From positions 82,860 through 146,859 of the forward strand of contig NZ_JBHSBI010000033.1 of NCBI RefSeq assembly GCF_042650645.1: a stretch of DNA of 64,000 nucleotides, in the 5' to 3' direction. Shown here piece after piece: positions 1-8,387 of the stretch. The DNA is from Nonomuraea purpurea. GTDB lineage: Bacteria; Actinomycetota; Actinomycetes; Streptosporangiales; Streptosporangiaceae. The notes under the pieces were generated by a model that saw only the letters and a program-made list of their open reading frames with translations, made no database searches and was not told where the DNA came from. Made by a program: the position numbers and the translations under genes. Position 1 is the stretch's first letter, and every line of letters starts with the position of its first letter.

Positions 1-117
1 CTCTACAACCCCGCACAGCTACGCGTTCTGCAGCGCCTGAACGTCCTCCTCGAACAGGCAGCGGACGCGAACGACAACACACTCCGACACGGCGCCGTCC
101 ACGAATCGCGGCTCTGA
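1..117 (+). CDS. 3' end of a small conserved protein (cut by window edge)
   Basis: An open frame runs from the first base to a TGA at 115-117 and encodes 38 residues, including NPAQLRVLQRLNVLLEQ and ending ESRL. It closely matches the C-terminus of the complete gene at 58497-58850 on the minus strand (NPARLRVLQRLNVLLEQ, then similar acidic and histidine residues), so the two are paralogues. The start and N-terminal two thirds lie outside the window. The function is unknown; no catalytic motif is visible in either copy. Confidence 0.7.
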   Translation, partial: LYNPAQLRVLQRLNVLLEQAADANDNTLRHGAVHESRL

Positions 118-224
118 GCCGGGCTTCTGGCCGCAGAGGCGGTCCTCGGCTTTGGCGACGGCCACGCACTCGCCGAGCCCCGCATGCATCGGACAAAGCC
201 ACGTGCGGCGCAGCCATTGGGCCC

Positions 225-929
225 ATGCCGACGAAGGCGTTTCCGCATGATGATAAGGAGCCTGAGATTTTCAAGGAATGGCAGAGACGCCGAGCCGTGC
301 AACGAGTCCAGCCCGGGAATGGGCGTACACTCAAGCGTTTCCGCTGGTGGCAGCCGTTTTCCCGTACTTTGTTCTATCTTCCGCTGCGGAACGATGACGG
401 CCGGCAGGTGGTCTACGCCGTCGACGTCAACCATGTGCAGCGGTTTCTGTCCGAAAACGGCAAAGGTAAAGCCCACCTATACCTCGACGGCAAGCATCAC
501 GCCGAGTCCGAACTCCCTGCCGCCTTTCCCCTCCGGGGCAGCACGATCGAAGTGGCACCCACAGCCTTCGGCCTCAAACGCTGCCACTACGTCACCACCG
601 AGGGGGCCGAACACCAGCTCATCCCGGATCGGAGCTCCAGCGAAGGCCGCCGCGCGCACCTCGACCGCGAGCACCCCGCACTGAGCCGCTTGATCAGTTA
701 CTGCTCACTGATCTTGCTCGTCATCCCTCTCCTTCTCCTCATCCCGCAGCTCATCGAAGTGGTCTTTAAGCTTCCCCCCGTAACTCAGCGCTTCGGGACA
801 TTCACCTCACCCATCCAATTGCCGGGATGGCTCAACCTCACGCTCACGCTCGGTGCGGCAGCGGCCGGCTGGGAGCGCGCACTGCGCCTGAGATACAACT
901 GGTTGCTCGACTCAATGGCCAAGGGATGA
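225..929 (+). CDS. Hypothetical membrane-anchored protein
   Basis: This 234-residue protein is not one I recognise. The first ~155 residues are soluble and basic near the start (a run of Arg/Lys at 20-40). A strong hydrophobic segment follows at about residues 156-182, and a weaker one at 201-216. This suggests a cytoplasmic domain followed by a C-terminal membrane anchor. No clear ribosome-binding site precedes the ATG, so the start is uncertain. The gene stands alone between the paralogue fragment and the UDP-glucose dehydrogenase gene. Confidence 0.55.
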   Translation: MPTKAFPHDDKEPEIFKEWQRRRAVQRVQPGNGRTLKRFRWWQPFSRTLFYLPLRNDDGRQVVYAVDVNHVQRFLSENGKGKAHLYLDGKHHAESELPAAFPLRGSTIEVAPTAFGLKRCHYVTTEGAEHQLIPDRSSSEGRRAHLDREHPALSRLISYCSLILLVIPLLLLIPQLIEVVFKLPPVTQRFGTFTSPIQLPGWLNLTLTLGAAAAGWERALRLRYNWLLDSMAKG

Positions 930-1142
930 TGGCGACTCGGAGGCGGTGGCGGAGGTCACCTGACTGTAGACGCACACGCTCTTGCGTTCAACGTGTCAGT
1001 ACACCATGATCCCCGGCATGTCGGAGAAATAACTCCAGAAAGGGGTGGGGCGCGTTGAGGTGGTGCGTTCTTCCAGGCTCGGCATTGACGTCGGCCGATG
1101 GCGTGGACTCTGCCGGGTTCGACCAGGGGATGGATCGTCAGC

Positions 1143-2438
1143 ATGGATGACAAGCCAGAGCGGCGCATTGTCGTGTTCGGTGCCGGCTACATCGGTCTGG
1201 TGACCGGTGCCTGCCTCGCCCAGCTCGGCAACCAGGTGGTGGTCCGGGACATCGACCCGGAGAAGATCAGGCTGCTGCAGTCTGGTGAGGTGCCGATCTA
1301 CGAGCCCGGGCTGGGTGAGTTGATCGCCCGGAACAAGGAGCGGCTGACGTTCACCCTGGATCTTCAGCAGGCCCTGAACGGCGCCGAGATCGCCTACGTG
1401 TGCGTGGACACGCCGCCGTCGGCATCTGGCGATGCGGACCTGTCCCGGGTCTGGTCGGTCGTGCAGTCGCTGGAGGGGGCATCGTATCTGCGGGCGGTGG
1501 TCGTCAAGTCCACCGTCCCGGTGGGCACCGGCGCTCGCGTGCGTGCCGCGCTGGATACGGTCGGACTCCAGCATGTGGGGTACGCCTCCAATCCGGAGTT
1601 CACCGCCGAGGGGACCGCGGTGCGCGACTTCCTCCACCCCGATCGCGTCGTGGTGGGGGTGTCAGACGAGGCGACCGCCCGCCTGATCTCGGAGCTGCAC
1701 GAGGGTGTGGACGGACCGGTCGTCGTGATGGACGTGCGGTCCGCCGAGATGGTGAAACTCGCCTCGAACGCCCTGCTCGCCACGAAGATCAGCTTCATCA
1801 ACGAGATCGCCACCTTGTGCGAGAAGACCGGCGCCGACATCGAGCACGTCGCGGACGCCGTCGGCCTGGACCACCGTCTCGGCCGGCACTTCCTGCGTCC
1901 CGGGATCGGCTGGGGCGGCTCTTGCTTCCCGAAAGACTCCGAGGCGTTGCGGCAGCTTGCCAACAACACCGGTTACCACCTGCAGTTGCTGTCGGCGGTG
2001 ATCGAGGTCAACAACCTGCAAAAGCGCCGCGCCGTCCAGAAGCTCAAGGACGAACTCGGCACGTTGATGGGTGCGCGGGTGGCGCTGCTCGGACTGACGT
2101 TCAAGCCGGGGACGGACGACATGCGGGAGGCGCCGAGCACGGTGTTGGCCGCCCGGCTGCTGGCCGAAGGCGCCGAGGTGAGCTGCTGGGACCCGATGGC
2201 CCGCCCTGCCGAGGTCGAGCCGTGGACATCGACGAGCCGTCATGTGAGCCCCGAACTGGCCGTCGAGGGTGCGGACGCGGCGATCGTGGTGACGGAGTGG
2301 CCGCAGCTCAAAGAGGTCGACTGGGCGCGGGTCGTCACGGCGATGCGACGGCCGGTGCTTTATGACGGCCGGAACCTGCTCGATCCGGCCGCAATGCGCG
2401 GCCTCGGCTTCACATACATCAGTGTGGGGCGTCCGTAA
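1143..2438 (+). CDS. UDP-glucose 6-dehydrogenase
   Basis: This enzyme oxidises UDP-glucose to UDP-glucuronate in the cytoplasm with two NAD+, supplying precursors for surface polysaccharide or glycosylation. The 431-residue protein shows the N-terminal Rossmann motif GAGYIGL (residues ~13-19), KSTVPVGT, SNPEFTAEG and the active-site block GWGGSCFPKD, with the catalytic Cys at residue 261. A C-terminal UDP-binding domain contains LTFKPGTDDMREAPS. Length and motif order match the UDPGDH family. The ATG at 1143 is chosen because the protein aligns from there; an in-frame ATG at 1098 would add 15 unlikely residues. It appears monocistronic, with no glycosyltransferase beside it. Confidence 0.93.
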   Translation: MDDKPERRIVVFGAGYIGLVTGACLAQLGNQVVVRDIDPEKIRLLQSGEVPIYEPGLGELIARNKERLTFTLDLQQALNGAEIAYVCVDTPPSASGDADLSRVWSVVQSLEGASYLRAVVVKSTVPVGTGARVRAALDTVGLQHVGYASNPEFTAEGTAVRDFLHPDRVVVGVSDEATARLISELHEGVDGPVVVMDVRSAEMVKLASNALLATKISFINEIATLCEKTGADIEHVADAVGLDHRLGRHFLRPGIGWGGSCFPKDSEALRQLANNTGYHLQLLSAVIEVNNLQKRRAVQKLKDELGTLMGARVALLGLTFKPGTDDMREAPSTVLAARLLAEGAEVSCWDPMARPAEVEPWTSTSRHVSPELAVEGADAAIVVTEWPQLKEVDWARVVTAMRRPVLYDGRNLLDPAAMRGLGFTYISVGRP

Positions 2439-2557
2439 CCGGGCGCCGCTCATGCTCCCGCTTCGTGCAGCCAGAGGGCACGGGGCACGGGGCGGGGAGC
2501 GGGTTCAGGCGAGGCCGTGCCCGCTGAGTGACGACCTCGGGTTGGCCTGGGTCCTGC

Positions 2558-3028
2558 TCAGGTCGCCTCCGGGCGGGATGGGCTCAGGGCGGCCGCGGCT
2601 GCGTCCCTGATGAGATCCGGCAGCGGTCGCGCGGGCACGCCGGTACGCAGCGCGCGGGCGCTGAGCGCGGGCACGGTGGCGATCAGGCGGATCCGCGCCA
2701 GCACGAGGTCACCGGCCTCGGGATCCATCGTCCACTCCGGTGAGTCCAGCATCCGGTGCAGCGCGCGCAGGAGCGCCTGGGCCGGGGTCTCCCCGGCGCG
2801 GCTCTCGCCGAGGGCCTGGGCCAGCGCCTCGGCCTGGGCCAGGCGGTCCGCGAAGATCACCTCTTCCTTGCCGGGGAAGTAGTTGAAGAACGTGGCGGGT
2901 GACACCTCGGCGGCGGCGGCGATCTCGGCCACCGTGGTGCTCTCGTACCCCTTCGCCATGAACAGCCGCAGCGCCGACTCCACCAGCGCGCGGCGGGTGC
3001 GCAGTTTGCGCTGTTCTCGCCTGGGCAT
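2558..3028 (-). CDS. TetR-family regulator, probably internally shortened
   Basis: The start at 3028 gives 156 residues. The N-terminus carries a complete TetR helix-turn-helix (ALVESALRLFMAKGYESTTV, then AEIAAAAEVSPATFFNYF and the usual GKEEVIF). The ligand domain is short: after TVPALSARAL the protein passes directly into PLPDLIRDAAAAAL, whereas family members usually have roughly 30-40 more residues here. This suggests an in-frame internal deletion. It points away from an SDR gene that has lost its own N-terminus, so the original divergent promoter region is missing. It may still bind DNA but probably no longer senses its ligand normally. Confidence 0.75.
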   Translation of the reverse strand: MPRREQRKLRTRRALVESALRLFMAKGYESTTVAEIAAAAEVSPATFFNYFPGKEEVIFADRLAQAEALAQALGESRAGETPAQALLRALHRMLDSPEWTMDPEAGDLVLARIRLIATVPALSARALRTGVPARPLPDLIRDAAAAALSPSRPEAT

Positions 3029-3851
3029 CGCCCGCGCGCTGGCCCGCCAGGGCAGCAGGATCGCCCTGGCCGACCTCGACGAGGACGCGCTCGGCACGGC
3101 CGCCGCCGAGCTGGCCGGGGTCACCGAGGTGACGGCGTTCCCGCTCGACGTCCGCGACCGCGACGCCTACGCCCGCGCCGCCGACGAGGCCGAGCGGCGC
3201 CTGGGTCCGGTCTCGGTGCTGTGCAACAACGCCGGCGTCGCGTTCCCCGAACAGCCCGCCGACATGACGTACGAACTGTGGGACCTGGCCGTGGACATCA
3301 ACCTCGGCGGCGTCGTCAACGGAGTGCAGACCTTCCTGCCCCGGATGCTGCGCCGCGGCGGGCCCGCGCACATCGTCAACACCGCCTCCGCCGCCGGCCT
3401 CATCGGCGCCGGGGTCGGGCCGATGTACACCTCGTCCAAGTTCGCCGTGGTCGGATTGTCCGAGGCGCTGCGCCACCAACTGGAGGCGGCCGGCCACAAG
3501 GTCGGCGTCACTGTGCTGTGCCCCGGCGGCGTCGCCACGAACATGGCCCGCTCCTCCCGCACCCTGGTCGCCGCCCAGCGGGGCGGCGCGGAGCTGCGGC
3601 GGGCCCAGGCACGGGCCGAGGAGCTGACGCCGAAGATCGAATCGGCGCTGAGACGGTTCGGCGTCCCCGCCGACGGCGTCGGCGAGCTGGTGGCCGAGGC
3701 CATCAAGGCCAACCGCCTGTACGTGCTCACCGACCGTACCGGCATCGACCTCATCACCGCCCGCACGGAGGCGATCCTGGCGGCCATGCCGCAGGCAGAT
3801 CCCGTCGAAGGGGACTTCGAGGGCTTCCGGGACGCCGTGCACGACTCGTGA
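2997..3851 (+). pseudogene. Short-chain dehydrogenase lacking its N-terminus
   Basis: From about 3025 onward this reads as a classical SDR: LGIARALARQGSRIALADLD, CNNAGVAF, the catalytic YTSSK with upstream NTASAAG, and CPGGVATNM. What should precede it, the first beta strand and the TGxxxGxG cofactor loop, is absent. Upstream the frame is only the antisense of the TetR start region. The earliest plausible start is GTG 2997, which yields a non-homologous leader. The enzyme should therefore not bind NAD(P) and is called a pseudogene. The junction at ~3020-3028 marks a deletion that removed the shared intergenic region. Confidence 0.75.
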
Positions 3852-4052
3852 ACCGGGCGGCGCTATCGGTCTTTTCAGCACGGCGGCCCGCCGACCGGGG
3901 CGGATGCCATAACGAGCTGGAGGACCTGCCTCTGGAGTTCCTGCACGATGAAGCGGAGCGGCTGACGACAGGGACAGTCTCGTAGCGAATTTTCCGCACG
4001 TGCTGTTTCATGGATGCTTGGAGCCGGGCACCCTCAGGCTGTCAGCTGCCGG
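3852..4052. other. Intergenic stretch with an unassigned coding-like fragment
   Basis: Between the SDR remnant and the ABC remnant, one plus-strand frame ending at 3985 reads HNELEDLPLEFLHDEAERLT without a credible start. It looks like natural coding sequence but I cannot place it in a family. No promoter or hairpin is evident. Confidence 0.3.
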
Positions 4053-4577
4053 TCAGGGTCGGTTTCCTCCTGCGCGAACTGGTTGATCAACCATGATCGA
4101 GCGCATCACGTCGTGCCTGGCGAGGGGGTCGAGGTTGGCCAGCGGCTCGTCCAGCATGAGAAGGTCGGTCCGCCGGGCCATCGCCAGCGTGATCGCCACC
4201 TGCGCCCGCTGCCCACCCGACAGAACGCCCACCTTCCGATCCAGCGGCACGCCCAGCCGGCCGAGCCGGTCGCGGGCGGCGCCGTCGTCGAATCCGGAGT
4301 TCACCTGGCGGCCGAAGGTGAGCATCTCGGCGACCGTGAACCTCTCGGACAGCGGCCTGTCCTGGGCCACGAACGCCGCCTCGCCGTGCACCACGACGCT
4401 GCCGCACGTGGGTTTGAGCATGCCGACGACGGCGTGCATGAGCGTGGTCTTGCCCGCGCCGTTCGGCCCTACGAGCGCGACCACGCGTCCGGCCGGGATG
4501 GACAGCGAGCAGTCACGCAACGCCCAGGAGCGGCGATACCGCACACCCAGTCCGTCTGTCTCCAGTGCCGGCCTCAC
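4053..4577 (-). pseudogene. ABC transporter ATP-binding subunit, C-terminally truncated
   Basis: The GTG at 4577 overlaps the TGA of the upstream GntR remnant (GTGA), as in GntR/YtrA-type regulator-ABC operons. The 174 residues contain Walker A (GPNGAGKTT), a Q-loop region (FVAQDRPLSE), the signature LSGGQRAQV, Walker B (LLMLDEP) and the start of the D-loop (LANLDPLARHDVM). The sequence then diverges and stops: the H-loop histidine and the ~100 C-terminal residues usual for this family are missing, and no membrane subunit follows. ATP hydrolysis without the H-loop is unlikely, so this is a pseudogene. Both flanks of this small operon look deleted. Confidence 0.8.
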
Positions 4578-4843
4578 GCCGCTCCTTCCTTCGCGCCCTT
4601 CTCGGGGCCGCTCTTCTGGGATTCTGTGAGGACCACGGTGAACAACGCTCTCAAGTCCTCCTGGTCGAGCCCGGCCTCGCGGGCCTCGCGTACCCACCGG
4701 TCCAGGTCGCGCCGCAACCGGGTGTGAGCGGCGAGGGTCGCACCCGTGACGCCCTGCCGCACGAACGTCCCCATGCCCGGCCGCCCTTCGACCAGCCCGT
4801 CGCGTTCCAGCTCACGGTAGGCCTTGAGCACGGTGTTGGGGTG
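4574..4843 (-). pseudogene. GntR-family regulator, N-terminally truncated
   Basis: The recognisable part starts at HPNTVLKAYRELERDGLVEG and runs through RPGMGTFV, the wing end of a GntR winged helix, then a short C-terminal tail typical of YtrA-type regulators. The first ~40 residues (start, helix 1 and most of the recognition helix-turn-helix) are missing. Immediately upstream is the 3' end of an unrelated P-loop protein gene. The open frame can be extended to 4924 but only with non-homologous residues. It cannot bind DNA normally. It overlaps the ABC remnant by 4 bp, showing they were one operon. Confidence 0.8.
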
Positions 4844-4880
4844 GCTGTGGCTCCCGCTGCCCTGCTCAAGATGACGGCTT

Positions 4881-6044
4881 TCAGTCGAAGAGATCCGGCC
4901 AATTGCCGCTGCGAACCCGGACATCCGCGGCCACCTCTTGCACCGACCGGCCGTCGGTGTCGATGCGCAGATGGCCTGCCCCGGCGCGGTCGAGCGCTTG
5001 GGCCTCGCGCGCCGCTCGTTCGGCGATGCGGTGCAGGACGTCCGAGTCCAGCCCTCTCAGCTCATCGCCCGGTATGGCCGGCCCGCCTCCCCCGCCACGC
5101 TGCGCGACGCGCTCGGCCAGCGTTGCCGGCCCGGCATGGAGGCGACACACGGTCAATGCCGCTCCGGGCAGCAACTCGGCGTAGTCGCGGACGATGTCGT
5201 CGGAGTCGGCTTCCCCGGAGACGACCAGGCACTGGGCACCCACCGAGCGATATCCGGCCCAGATGGCCGCGAGGTTGCGCGCCTTGAGGCCGTGGCTGCC
5301 CACGTCGTCGTCCGCGACGGGGCGCAGCGCCCCGATCTGCTTCACATCGATGTAGGCAGCTCGCACGCCGGTCCTGTAGACCTGCATGAAGATCTCGTAG
5401 CCGACCGTCGACTTCCCGACCGCCGTAGCACCGCAGAGCCACAGCACGGGTACGGCCGCATCCTCCTGTGGTGCCGGCGGATGGCTCTGCCGGTCAACGA
5501 AACTCTGGAGCGTGGCGGCGGGAAGGGTGCCCGGCCATCTTCCGGCCCGGTCACAGACCAGCCGGGCCGTCTCGGAAACCGTGAAGCCGCCGGTATCCAC
5601 GCACACGTCGGCGTAGTCGCTGCGGTCCAGGGCCTTCGCCTCAGCGACCGCATCCTCCACCAGGTCCGGACGCCACCCCCGCGCGAGGAACCGTTCCTTG
5701 AGCTCAGCATCGTCGACGCGCAGTCGGCACAACGTGAACGCGGCCTCGGGCACAAGAGCGGTGTACTCGCGAACCTCCTCCGCAGTGTCGACAAAGCCCG
5801 CAAGGATCAGACACTGCACCCCTTCCTGCCGAAAGTGCGGCCACATCGCAGCCAGGCTCCGCGCGCGGATGCGATGCGTCATGCCCTCCGGCATGGGATG
5901 ACACAGGCTGATCTGGTCAGCATCGACGAACGCCGTCTTGACGCCACTACGGCTCAGCTGCTCGAACACCTCCCAGCCGACCGTGGACTTTCCGACACCC
6001 GTGGGCCCCGACAGCCAGAGCAGAGGCAGAGAAACGTTGCTCAT
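4881..6044 (-). CDS. Tandem-duplicated P-loop NTPase / small-molecule kinase-like protein
   Basis: The 387-residue protein consists of two homologous halves. Half 1 has Walker A GPTGVGKST at residues 13-21; half 2 has GATAVGKST at ~205-213. Each half then repeats the same order: an aspartate-containing strand (AFVDADQI / AYIDVKQI), an AARN/ARSLAAMW helix, QCLILAG / QCLVVSG, and a CRL strand before LxERFxxRG. This layout resembles adenylylsulfate-kinase- and shikimate-kinase-like small P-loop enzymes. The substrate is unknown. ATG 6044 is preferred because homology begins just after it; an in-frame ATG at 6098 is possible. It is monocistronic, and its 3' end abuts the deleted GntR gene. Confidence 0.75.
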   Translation of the reverse strand: MSNVSLPLLWLSGPTGVGKSTVGWEVFEQLSRSGVKTAFVDADQISLCHPMPEGMTHRIRARSLAAMWPHFRQEGVQCLILAGFVDTAEEVREYTALVPEAAFTLCRLRVDDAELKERFLARGWRPDLVEDAVAEAKALDRSDYADVCVDTGGFTVSETARLVCDRAGRWPGTLPAATLQSFVDRQSHPPAPQEDAAVPVLWLCGATAVGKSTVGYEIFMQVYRTGVRAAYIDVKQIGALRPVADDDVGSHGLKARNLAAIWAGYRSVGAQCLVVSGEADSDDIVRDYAELLPGAALTVCRLHAGPATLAERVAQRGGGGGPAIPGDELRGLDSDVLHRIAERAAREAQALDRAGAGHLRIDTDGRSVQEVAADVRVRSGNWPDLFD

Positions 6045-6223
6045 CCGCGCGACACTAACGGCCTCCCGGTAGAGCGAGCGAGTGTATTTCGCCGCCATCA
6101 GGCGAGCGAGGCGCTGTCATCGCCCATGGTCCGCACCGCCGTGCATCGTCGAAGGCTGCCCTTGTAGGCCGGTGTGTGCGTGGGACCCTCACGCATCGGC
6201 CGGAGGGAGTGGAGAGGCTGCGG

Positions 6224-6403
6224 TCAGCCGCGTCCGGTGAACAGGCCGCGCACCACCCACAGGCCGCCGAGCACCACGGCGCCGGCGATCAGGAAGGTCG
6301 TCAGGGTGTTCTGGGCGACGTTGAGGATGGACAGGAGGCCGATCGTCAGGGCGTAGACGATGGACAGGGCGACGAGGATTCGTGCGGAGAGTCTCGGGTT
6401 CAT
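6224..6403 (-). CDS. Small membrane protein (59 aa)
   Basis: An ATG at 6403 opens a 59-residue frame ending at TGA 6224-6226. It begins MNPRLSARILVALSIVYALT and contains two hydrophobic segments (about residues 8-29 and 33-54), separated by a short NVAQNTL turn and ending in basic VRGLFTGRG. This is typical of a two-TM hairpin protein. It is transcribed divergently from the histidine kinase at 6518 with ~115 bp between them and could be a target of that system; this is inference from position only. No family is recognised. Confidence 0.6.
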   Translation of the reverse strand: MNPRLSARILVALSIVYALTIGLLSILNVAQNTLTTFLIAGAVVLGGLWVVRGLFTGRG

Positions 6404-6517
6404 GGCTGCTGAGCCTGCCCGAGCGCGACCGCACAGCGACAGTCACCGGGAGATGGGACGCTGATTCCGACGAAAGGTGGATACCGGGCGACCGCGACGG
6501 CCGTCCATACTGGCGAG

Positions 6518-7723
6518 ATGGCTGGCGGTTCCCTCACAGACCCGGTCGATGCCGGGCAGGACGACTGGCATCGGACCGTTCCCGGCTGGCATCTCGCCTT
6601 CGCCACGTTGGCCGTGCTGACCGCCGGTCTCGTCGTCACCGGCGACGCCGGCCCTCCCACCGCCGAGCGACGTACCGCGCTGTTCGTGCTCGTGCTGCTG
6701 TGCGGCTGGTATGGCGCCACCGGCGCTCGCGCCCTGCATCGCGACCACAACCGGCTCGGCGTCGTCTATCTGGCCGGCGCCGTCCCCCTGTCGGCGGCGC
6801 TGTTCGCGGCGGCGCCTTCGGGCGCGCTCATGTCGTTCATGCTGTATCCGCATATCTGGGCGCTGCTCCCGCTGCGCAGAGCCATCGCCGTGACGGTCGC
6901 GAGCGTGGTGTCGATGGCCGCGGTCATGATCGTCCGCAGCGATGCGTACGGGCAGGAGCTGCCCTCGGTGATCCTCGTGGCGGCAGTGGCGCTGGTCGCC
7001 GCCCTCGTGCTCGGTGTCTGGATCACCCGGATCATCGAGCAGAGCCGGCAGCGGGCCAGGCTCGTCGAGGAGCTGGCCGCGACGCGGGCCGAGCTGGCCG
7101 AGGTCAGCCGGGAGGCCGGGGCGCTGGCCGAGCGCGAGCGACTGGCCAGGGAGATCCACGACACGCTCGCGCAGGGTTTCACCAGCGTGCTGCTCCTGCT
7201 CGAAGCGGCCAAGGCCGGTACGTGCGAGCGCGACCAGGCCGCTCGCGCCCACCTCGACCAGGCCCGCCGCACCGCCATGGACAATCTGGCCGAGGCCCGC
7301 GCCCTGGTCGCGGCGCTGCCGCCGCCCCAGCTCCGCGACGCCTCGCTACCGGACGCCCTGGGCGGGCTCATCGAGCGGTTCGAGGCGGAGACCGCGCTCG
7401 ACGCCGGCTTCACGGTGACGGGCACGCCCCGCCGGCTCACCCCGAACGAGGAGGTGGTGCTGTTGCGCGTCACCCAGGAAGCCCTGGCCAACGTCCGCAA
7501 GCACGCGTCCGGCGCAGGCCGGCTGGAGGGCGTGCTGGCGTACGGGACCGCGGGCGTGACCTTGCGGATCAGCGACGACGGCGAAGGCTTCGACCCCGGC
7601 GATGCCGGCACCGGATTCGGGATCGGCGGCATGCGCGACCGGGTCACCGAGGTCGGGGGGATCCTGACCATCGGCCCCGCCCGGCCCTCGGGAACTCTGC
7701 TCCAGGTGGAGCTGCCGTCGTGA
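6518..7723 (+). CDS. NarL-type sensor histidine kinase (HisKA_3)
   Basis: This 401-residue membrane kinase has about five to six N-terminal hydrophobic segments (residues ~24-175) with no sizeable extracellular domain. A coiled linker follows, then the HisKA_3 dimerisation helix with phospho-acceptor His214 in ERLAREIHDTLAQG. The C-terminal ATPase domain shows EALANVRKHA (N box), SDDGEGFDPG (G1) and GFGIGGMRDR (G2). Its stop codon overlaps the regulator start (GTGA), so the pair is translationally coupled. The lack of a periplasmic sensor suggests membrane-stress or lipid sensing, as in DesK/LiaS-like kinases; that is family inference. Confidence 0.92.
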   Translation: MAGGSLTDPVDAGQDDWHRTVPGWHLAFATLAVLTAGLVVTGDAGPPTAERRTALFVLVLLCGWYGATGARALHRDHNRLGVVYLAGAVPLSAALFAAAPSGALMSFMLYPHIWALLPLRRAIAVTVASVVSMAAVMIVRSDAYGQELPSVILVAAVALVAALVLGVWITRIIEQSRQRARLVEELAATRAELAEVSREAGALAERERLAREIHDTLAQGFTSVLLLLEAAKAGTCERDQAARAHLDQARRTAMDNLAEARALVAALPPPQLRDASLPDALGGLIERFEAETALDAGFTVTGTPRRLTPNEEVVLLRVTQEALANVRKHASGAGRLEGVLAYGTAGVTLRISDDGEGFDPGDAGTGFGIGGMRDRVTEVGGILTIGPARPSGTLLQVELPS

Positions 7724-8346
7724 CCGTCCGCGTACTCATCGTCGACGACCACCCCATCGTCCGGCAGGGGCTGTGTGCCGTGCTGGCCGCTCAGCCGGGC
7801 CTCACGGTCGTCGCCGAATGCGGCACCGGCGAGGAGGCGGTCGCGCTGGCGGCGGCCATCGTGCCCGACGTGGTGCTGATGGACCTGCGCCTGCCTGGCC
7901 TGGGCGGGGTCGAGGCGACCGAGCAGATCGTCGCGGCCGGGACCGCGACGGCGGTCGTCGTACTCACCACCTACGACTCCGACGGGGACATCCTGCGCGC
8001 CGTCGCCGCGGGAGCGACCGGTTACCTGCTGAAGGACGCCTCGGGAGAGGAACTGGTCGCGGGGATCCGCACGGCTGCGGCGGGTGGCACCGTGCTGGCC
8101 GCTCCGGTCGCGGCCAAGCTGGCCACCCGCATGCGAGGTGAGGCTCCCGCCCTCACGACCCGGGAGATCCAGGTGCTGGAGCGCGCGGCCCGCGGCCTGT
8201 CGAACCCGGAGATCGGCCGGGGGCTGTTCATCAGCGAGGCGACCGTGAAGAGCCACATGATGCGCATTTTCGGCAAGCTCGGAGTCGCCGACCGCACCGC
8301 CGCCGTGACCACCGCCATCGCCCTCGGCATCCTCAGCCCACCCTGA
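7720..8346 (+). CDS. NarL/LuxR-type response regulator
   Basis: The GTG start overlaps the kinase stop codon by 4 bp. The 208-residue protein has a receiver domain (acidic pair D9-D10, phospho-acceptor D55 in VVLMDLRLPG, conserved Lys in YLLKDAS). A C-terminal LuxR helix-turn-helix follows (LTTREIQVLERAARGLSNPE, then IGRGLFISEATVKSHMMRIF). It is the output of the kinase encoded just upstream. No downstream gene is in the same operon; the next gene is convergent. Confidence 0.93.
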   Translation: MTVRVLIVDDHPIVRQGLCAVLAAQPGLTVVAECGTGEEAVALAAAIVPDVVLMDLRLPGLGGVEATEQIVAAGTATAVVVLTTYDSDGDILRAVAAGATGYLLKDASGEELVAGIRTAAAGGTVLAAPVAAKLATRMRGEAPALTTREIQVLERAARGLSNPEIGRGLFISEATVKSHMMRIFGKLGVADRTAAVTTAIALGILSPP

Positions 8347-8387
8347 CCTCTCTTACGGCTCATCGTGGGCTCGGATGTTCAGGACCG

